Shown: positions 57,205 to 64,000 of the stretch, piece after piece
How the letters are laid out: each line of letters begins with the position of its first letter
Numbering within the stretch: position 1 is the first letter of the stretch
Origin: Porites lobata
Lineage: Eukaryota > Cnidaria > Anthozoa > Scleractinia > Poritidae
Reading direction: 5' to 3'
DNA length: 64,000 nucleotides
Assembly (NCBI GenBank): GCA_942486035.1
Contig: CALNXK010000130.1
Span: 721,501 to 785,500, forward strand
The notes under the pieces: generated by a model
The model's database searches: none
What the model was told of the DNA's origin: nothing
The model's input: only the letters and a program-made list of their open reading frames with translations
Position numbers and translations under genes: made by a program

Positions 57205-60200
57205 GACACGTCCTAAGTTTTGTCTGACGAAAGGCCACAGGCGGTCGTTTCCACGCACACATAAATCAACTTCGGTAACAGGAAAGCGTAGAGTACAATA
57301 GCTTTTATTAAAATAAATCTCGCGGGGAGGATTTCGTCCGTGTACTGAAAATATAAACAAGTATCGCTTATACCTCATTAGAAACGTACAGAACATGGTA
57401 AAAGAAAAGTGTTCGGAGGCTTTGACATTAAGTCCTCCAACTAAAAATGATCCTGTTGTACAGCAAAAAAAAGCACCTAAGTATTAGTATTTCTGCTCAG
57501 CATTACTGCTCAGTTGCCTCATTTAATATAGTAGCTAGAAGTACGATAGAACAGCCTCGTACAGAGTACCGTATTGGCAAGGTAGTGTTTATAACAGGGA
57601 TCTTTTATGTCGCGCGGGATGTGTTTTAATTGATAGGTTTTTTATTGGCTGTATATACGAATTGTGGCGCATACATAATTAACTTATTTTGTTTCCTCAT
57701 GAAAAACATGTCTTTTGAGTCGACAGATTTTTAATTTGAACGAACTGTTTTGTGCTCTCGTTTTGCTTTCTTCAATTTTTCGCCCACTACTCAATAGCAC
57801 GGTCTCAACAGTGAAAGTCTTACACGAGCCGCGATCCAGCAAAAAAAAAAAAAAAACATTTTTATATGTGTTGAAGATATTTAATACCAAATTACGGGTC
57901 TTGCTTTCAAGACATACTTAGTCAATTCATTTAATTAAGCAGGGAACCCTGCCAACTTATTTAATATCTACCTCGATAAGAGTCTTAAAATTGATTAAAA
58001 GTCATGATTTCAATTTCAAATATATTTGACTAATTAAAGTTCTTTGAAAGAGGCTTTCTGTTACCACTGTCAAGAAACTAATGGAAGAACTTCTACATGT
58101 GTTGATAGGATTGTGTAGTTCATCTCCGTCAGTTTAATTTGGACCCTTTAAAGAAGCCTTCCGAAATTTAATTAAAATAGAATCAAATGTTAAGTAAATT
58201 TCACCAGCCCAGTGTACAATTTTCTTTAGACACAGAGTTTTCGTTCATAAAATAAACATTGTAATATAATAGACATAAACAAGATTGTTCTTGGGAAAGA
58301 AAAATCAATAAATAGAGTAAATAAAGCCAAGAAATAATTACGAATTGAACAAAGAGCTCTTTCACAATTTATACATTATAGCTGGCGTCAATTCTCTCTT
58401 GCTGGCGTTGAGGTCAAGGACCTGTGTCTGATATTTCATTCTTTACAATATGAAAAGAAGTGCATTACAAGCAAAATAAACTTGAAAAGAGTCAAATTTT
58501 GGCGTCTCCCTGGGGCCACAGTAAAGAGCTATTGTTTATTTTTTTTACGAGGACAGTATTGAAAACCAAGAAGTGTTATTTCACGGCGTTTGAAATGTTG
58601 CGGTGCGTCTTGTAGATTGAAAACGTTCTGATAAATGTGATAAAGACGTCAGCGAAAACATATGTTTGGAGTATGTTTAACTTATCACTGGCGACATTTA
58701 TATAAAAACTGCACCGAGGAAATCAACAAAATCCGGTTGAAAATTGCCGGGTTATTCGCTTAAAATATCTGCTCAGACGTAAGAACTAACTGAAAAAAGT
58801 CGACTCTTTTTTGCCATAGTTTGGAAAGCCGGCCTGCTTGTAGTCTGTAATGTCCCACGTCTTCACCCCCCTAACTCGTTAAGGGATGTAGACGTATGAC
58901 ATTTCAAACTAGCCTGCTCCCTTTTCCGTGCGAGCGTACCAGTGGACCGCGCGCGGTTTCATTCGATTATAATATCTGATTTTTTTTTACATCATGATAC
59001 AGGCCTCACTAGCAAACAGTGCTTAAACATGCCTTCGAGCTCAGGTCAAATGTTAGAAACATATGCAATTTATTTCGTGGTTTGGTACCTCTTTTTTCTG
59101 CTATTAATTGCCTTGTGGTTTCAGTGCTAAGTATTGGGGCCCCACCCTTTAAGATAAGCTGCTATTCATTTCCTGTTTGTTTCTAGAATTTAAATAACGT
59201 CATTCAGCGCAGAAAAGAAAGACACAGCCAATATAAAGAATGCGATACTGATAAGATAACATTTGAAGTCATTTACACCTGGCTCACTGAATAAAATGAC
59301 GAAAATGACGTGACAACCCTCCCTTTTATCAGCCGCGCCGAAAGCCAGACTCCTAGGTATCAAAAAGTAATGAAAGTTATCTTCATGTTTAAAGGTGCGG
59401 GCGATATTTCTTTTTTTTTCCTTTTTTTTTCTTTTTGTATTGTAATTATCCCCCTTTTCGCCCACATTGCTCTTTGTCTTACTCTTGTCTTGCACTCAGC
59501 CGTCTTGTTCATCATCGGCTGTCCGATGGAGGCCGAGAAAACAGGAGAAAAGTGCACCCCGGTGTCGTGTTTCGCCGAACCGCCACCGTAATTGAGGTTA
59601 CGTGCTGCTAACATCGTTCGCAAGTCTCGAAAAGCAGAAGGTGGTTCATCAACCGAGTTTCTCTCTTAGACAATTTCTTTTTCGGTGAGTGGCATGTCCA
59701 TTAATATGGCAATAGCCATAGAGTTGGTTTGAGCGGTAGAAGTATTTATTCAGAACTTTTACGGATACATAGCCAAGTTCCCCGAAGTGTTTGGAGCTCA
59801 ACTAAGTCTTCGAGTGCTATATATTTGATTTAGAAAAGGCTTTTAAAGTGGACCCTTCAGTATCAGGTTCAGCATACGACAGCTGGCCTCTTTCACTTTC
59901 TGTGCCACCGAAAATATTCTTCAATTTGATGAAAAATGATGACATTGGATGCCCGACTCAAGCTTCTCCTTTAATAAACGAGATTTTTTAGTATTTTTGT
60001 TCCCTCATCGCAGCGCAGTGTGTAAATTGACAGGGTTGCCGAATACACCCTTTGTCGGAAATGTTATCTTCAGCTAAGCTTTCTTTGGCACCAGTTTATA
60101 AAACTGAAGAAAATTGTTTTTCCACTGAATTATCTAAGTAAATAAAAACGTTTACTCTCTTATAGCCTTTACTATGAAGAAAAAACATGAGCAACATAAA

Positions 60201-60697
60201 CAGGCGATACAACCCCAAGAATAGTTGATCAACAAATAAAATAGACTATTTTTTCGTGTAAAGTGATCTCTAGCTAATGAGACAACCTTCATTAAACGAA
60301 ATGGGGATTACATCGATCCAGGGAACCAAACAAGGATGACTCAAATCATGATATCGCTTATATCCGACCACATCACACCTTAAATGGTTTCTTCAGCAAT
60401 TTTCCGCAGTCTTTTGAGTCTTTTATCACTTTGGGTCATTGTTGACATGGTTGAGGGAGGAGTTGGTACTGAATTGGACCGGACTGAAATCTCAGTCTTC
60501 AACGTTTCATCTCCGACTACCCTCATTTCCCAGATGGAACAGTATCTAAGACTGGAATTCCCAACCAAAACGTGAAAAAACATGAAACATCAATTGTGGA
60601 TTCTTGGCTACGCCTGGTGAGAACATGTGGTTTGAAATGCTGCTCTGTAAAAGTCCCTGAATAAAACTTAGATCAAGTTTTTGGACTCTCCGCTCTT

Positions 60698-60800
60698 GTA
60701 GACTGCGAGCAGTCTCTTATTTTTCTTTGCAAAGTTACTACACACGAATCCTAAGCACGCGAGCGGCAAAGCCGGGAGCCGCGAGAAACGAGGGCGTCGT
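60698..60800. repeat. Half-copy of the GTAGACTRCGAGCAGTCTC family
   Basis: GTAGACTGCGAGCAGTCTCTT followed by the CpG-rich GCGAGCGGCAAAGCCGGGAG and CGCGAGAAACGAGGGCG segments shared with 34389-34565. Confidence 0.65.
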
Positions 60801-63342
60801 CTGGTCTCAATCCCTTTTTGTAATAATAACGTCGTGGTTTGCAATAGCGCTGGATGAGATAAGAACTAGACGGATTTTAAGAGAAAAGGCGGACTGCCAG
60901 CAATCTACCGCTCTTGTCTAGTATCATGACACAAACGCTAGAGAAATTATCCCGACTAGATATCGAAATCCAGTATCAATTAATGTACTAAAATCGTCAA
61001 ACATTTGTCTTTCATTGTAACGTACGTACATAATCAGCTAGTTGGACATTTAGGATGTTCACAACTGCTGCACATATGCAGGAGTTATTCACGTGCTAGT
61101 GTAGCTCAGTTATGGGATCGTCATAGATGGTGGGAAGGAGGTGGCAAGTTGTGGCAAACAATGCAAGGTGAGCCAGTAAGTGAATAAACGATCATCCTGT
61201 CAGTTTTCCCATCGACTGTAACAATTGTCTTCCCATCACAACTTGACCCTGAATTTTTACTTTCTTAAACTTCCGCTTTCAAAACGCCTTTTCTGTGTCG
61301 CATTCCAACTGTACCACATGTTAATTGGGATCAGTTCGTTCCGATAAGCAAAGAGGATATGATGTCCCGTCACCAGATGGAAAAGGTATCCTGTAGTCCC
61401 CCATTTTGATTTCGTTCCAAACCAGTTTGGAGGTACATTCCTTTGTTATTTCGAGGACATTCCAACAATGCCCTGAGTGCCAGGGGCTTTTTCTCTGAGG
61501 AAATTTCGAGAGCTGACCTCTGGAGCCAGATCAGAGTATTCTAAAACAAGGTTTTGTTGTTAATTCAACTGCCTTTAGCAATACCAGATGTAACATTCAC
61601 CATTCACTGACCGTAATTTTTGATGTCATTCTTCAGTACATTTATTGGATTTATGAATTCCAACATTAATTGGTTTTCTTTTGACACTGTTTGGTCGTCT
61701 TTCCCCCACCCACTGGGGTGTTGTTCTTACAATATTTGAACGCCATATAAAAAATAACTCTTGGAGGTGATTTAACGCCATTTCGATCGGACGCCATGTC
61801 AACACCCCGTACTGGACTACCACCACAATGAACCCAGAAATTCAACCCAGTTTCCAAATCAGTCATTTTGTAAAATACTAAAAAACATTCGTAACAAGTG
61901 AAATTGCTGCCAATGACGTCTCATTCGGTTTGAGTGGTCACTTAACAGGATTTCGTACACAGACTCACAAAGTAAAGCTACCTTAAATACGCTATCCTTA
62001 ACTTTGATAGTGAAATGGTTAATAAAATTGGACCACACTAGAACGTGATGCCATTTGTCATTCTTAACGCCATCTCAACGCGCGTGGCCACTTGGAAATC
62101 GGCTTTGACCGCGCTGTATAGCCACAGACCGCAACCGACCTTTTTCAATCCCCACTTCTCCGGAATTGGGACGCTTTCCCACGGTTTCCAATAAATGAAC
62201 GTGACGAACTTACCTTTCTACTAGCAATAAGGACACTCGGTGCGATCGCATCGCTCTTACAACGCGTTTCAAATTATCATCGCACATCCAATACCAACCA
62301 GCCAGCCATCTCTCCTCTTGCTCGCGAAACGTCCCAAGCGGCGCGGAAAAAAAGGAGCAGAGTCACGGCTGTTTTTGCAGGCTCATACCATCAACGCCAT
62401 TTGGTGAATTTACGTTCAGCCTTTCTACAGTCAAACTAAGGACACGTGAACAAACTAGAATCTATTCAAGAAAAAAAAAATCTCTCGCTACTTTTTAGTG
62501 CTTACACATGTCAGTGATGTGGAAAACGTTCAGCAGTTGATTTAGGATAATTAGATTGTGAACAAGCCACAAATAGCCACATCAAGATGGCATAATTAAC
62601 TATATATTTTCAAGAATGTGACAAGTATGAGAATCGCTAATTTAGGAAGGTTCTTAACTTAAGCCGTGCCCAAAATAATCGCGCACAGTACAAATTTCTT
62701 AGTTCAGTTTCGATCAATTTTTACTTTGACTACAGGGCGTCACCGGCTTACTGTCTGTCAAGGTAGAGTTAAGTTGGGCCCACCAACTTAGAATTTTGAA
62801 CGTATCCCTAAAGGAAAATTGTAGTAGCAAATCAATTGGAAATGGTACCACAGCGAAGTGTGTTTTCCTTTGTTGACTTGAGTATACAGTGGATCAATCG
62901 ACATGGTCAATGAGGACCCTCTGTGAAACAATTTGTCCAATTATACAGCGTCAATTGTTTCATCGCTAAGAGTCAATCAGATCGCACTGAAACAATTAAT
63001 TACTCGGTTCGTGACTTCCTTTGTTCAATATGTCATCTCCATAAACACAATGAATGGTAACCGTTGTTTAAAAAAAATCTGTTTTACGAAAGAAATTAAC
63101 TAAGTATTTTACAAAGTATTTGGAATATTAAAGCTATCTGTCTTTTGAAACAAAAAGTAATACAAATCTCGAAACGTTTGCTGAGTAGCTTTAGAACTTG
63201 CTTTTTACTCCAGAAAAATAAAGTTGCGGTTGTTTTGTTTTGATTTGTCCAACACAATTATAAGAAAAACAATACTTAAGCAAACAACACGTTGCTTGTA
63301 AGTTCAGAGGAAACTAATATAGCACGCTAACTTTCTTGTTTC

Positions 63343-63548
63343 AGTCTATGGAAGTAAAACATATGGTTGTTACTTGCTCAATGGCGTGGGGGCGCTCATC
63401 AAACCTTAGGCAATATGCAGGAATCAACCTGAATAGACAAAAAATTAACGAAAGGCTCACTCACAGCGGGGCTTCTACTCCCCGATTCAGCCCTAGGGGA
63501 AGTTTATGCTCGGCAAGTTACGAACAATACAAGCAATCAACTAAATAA
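63343..63548 (+). other. Candidate terminal exon of an unknown gene
   Basis: An acceptor-like CTTTCTTGTTTCAG precedes an open frame to a TAA at 63548. It encodes a Ser/Arg-rich tail containing HSGASTPRFSPRGSLCS, which has two SP/TP sites. No matching upstream exon was recognised in the window, so the call rests on splice-site shape and composition only. Confidence 0.2.
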
Positions 63549-64000
63549 ATGAATGTAGGCTAAAGAGGAACGAGATATTTTGTTTACATTTCTAATCCAA
63601 AGGCAATCGATCTTTTATGGCGTTCCTTTTTCATGTGAGAGGTATCACGATAATTATAATTAAAGAGCATTAAGTTAATTACATCTACTTAATTAAATCG
63701 AGATTGATTTAACCTAATTTAATCGCATAGCGTGAGAGAGCAAGTTCAAATATACGAAAACTTAGGAGCGGTGAACGCATCTTGACAAAACGTGTGTCGC
63801 ACAAAACAATTAAAGAAATATCTCGAAAAATTCGCTTTATGTTGTTGACTGACCTTTGATAATTTTAGCGCCTTTAAAATAAATACTGATACCGTTATCA
63901 AGCTTCATCAAAGCGGAACAACCTTATTCAAACCAGTGATCTTGAAACACGCAAGGTTTGGAAGAAGTAAAAAATATGAAGTTACTTATTATAAAATACC

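Larger units (their letters stand above)
56913..64000. other. Downstream stretch without a confident gene
   Basis: AT-rich DNA with a poly(A) run near 57841-57856, a pyrimidine tract near 59410-59440, the 60698 repeat and the weak terminal-exon candidate. Frames at 59310-59623 and 60380-60583 look like repeat sequence on both strands. Confidence 0.5.

Noticed and set aside
59310..59623. Opposed frames around 59.3-59.6 kb
   Set aside because: A poly-pyrimidine tract and repeat-like sequence are translated on both strands. No domain.
60380..60583. Opposed 63-67-codon frames
   Set aside because: They are mirror frames of one another with no splice or homology support.
61081..61158. Possible exon flanked by CATATGCAG and CAAG|GTGAGC
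   Set aside because: The short open segment (RASVAQLWDRHRWW) has fair splice sites. Joining it to 63343 in the matching phase reaches an early stop, and no family is recognisable.
1..64000. CRISPR arrays, operons, rRNA or bacterial-type systems
   Set aside because: The sequence is plainly eukaryotic. No regularly spaced direct-repeat arrays or rRNA sequence were seen.

Overview
This is eukaryotic nuclear DNA: split genes with GT-AG introns, AT-rich noncoding DNA, and many short palindromic transposon relics. The gene set (MOV10, GRIPAP1, TBC1D22, a class A GPCR) is metazoan. The repeat flavour (G/C-run-ended MITEs, a roughly 120-bp 'GTGTGACCATTCAAATGAAA' satellite, CCAAT-studded elements) is what I associate with anthozoans, most likely a scleractinian coral. 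The species call is inference, because no sequence search was possible.

Layout. (1) 338-1971, minus: a two-exon gene for a three-RRM RNA-binding protein with a presequence-like N-terminus. (2) 4164-16209, minus: a complete MOV10-type SF1 RNA helicase, rebuilt as 14 coding exons (1008 aa) plus a 5' UTR exon near 16.7-16.9 kb. (3) 18879-19649, plus: an intronless START-domain lipid-transfer protein. (4) 19.65-23.19 kb: gene-free DNA filled with MITEs and tandem repeats. (5) 23193-37234, plus: a GRIPAP1 (GRASP-1) coiled-coil protein, 32 coding exons, 980 aa. (6) 39786-40548, plus: a small two-exon candidate gene with a cyclin-docking-like motif. (7) 41052-49272, plus: a TBC1D22-type Rab GAP, 13 coding exons, 536 aa. 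(8) 49.3-55.2 kb: repeat-rich DNA with an interstitial telomeric repeat. (9) 55257-56912, plus: an intronless class A GPCR with an altered DRY and CWxP. (10) 56.9-64 kb: no confident gene.

The genes do not form a pathway cluster, as expected in an animal genome. GRIPAP1 (recycling-endosome, Rab4-linked) and TBC1D22 (Golgi-linked Rab GAP) both act in membrane traffic and are adjacent, but nothing here shows co-regulation. All exon models were derived by hand from splice consensus, matched intron phases and continuity with the known protein families. The three large models each total an exact multiple of three, which supports them. Start and UTR limits are less certain than internal exons.
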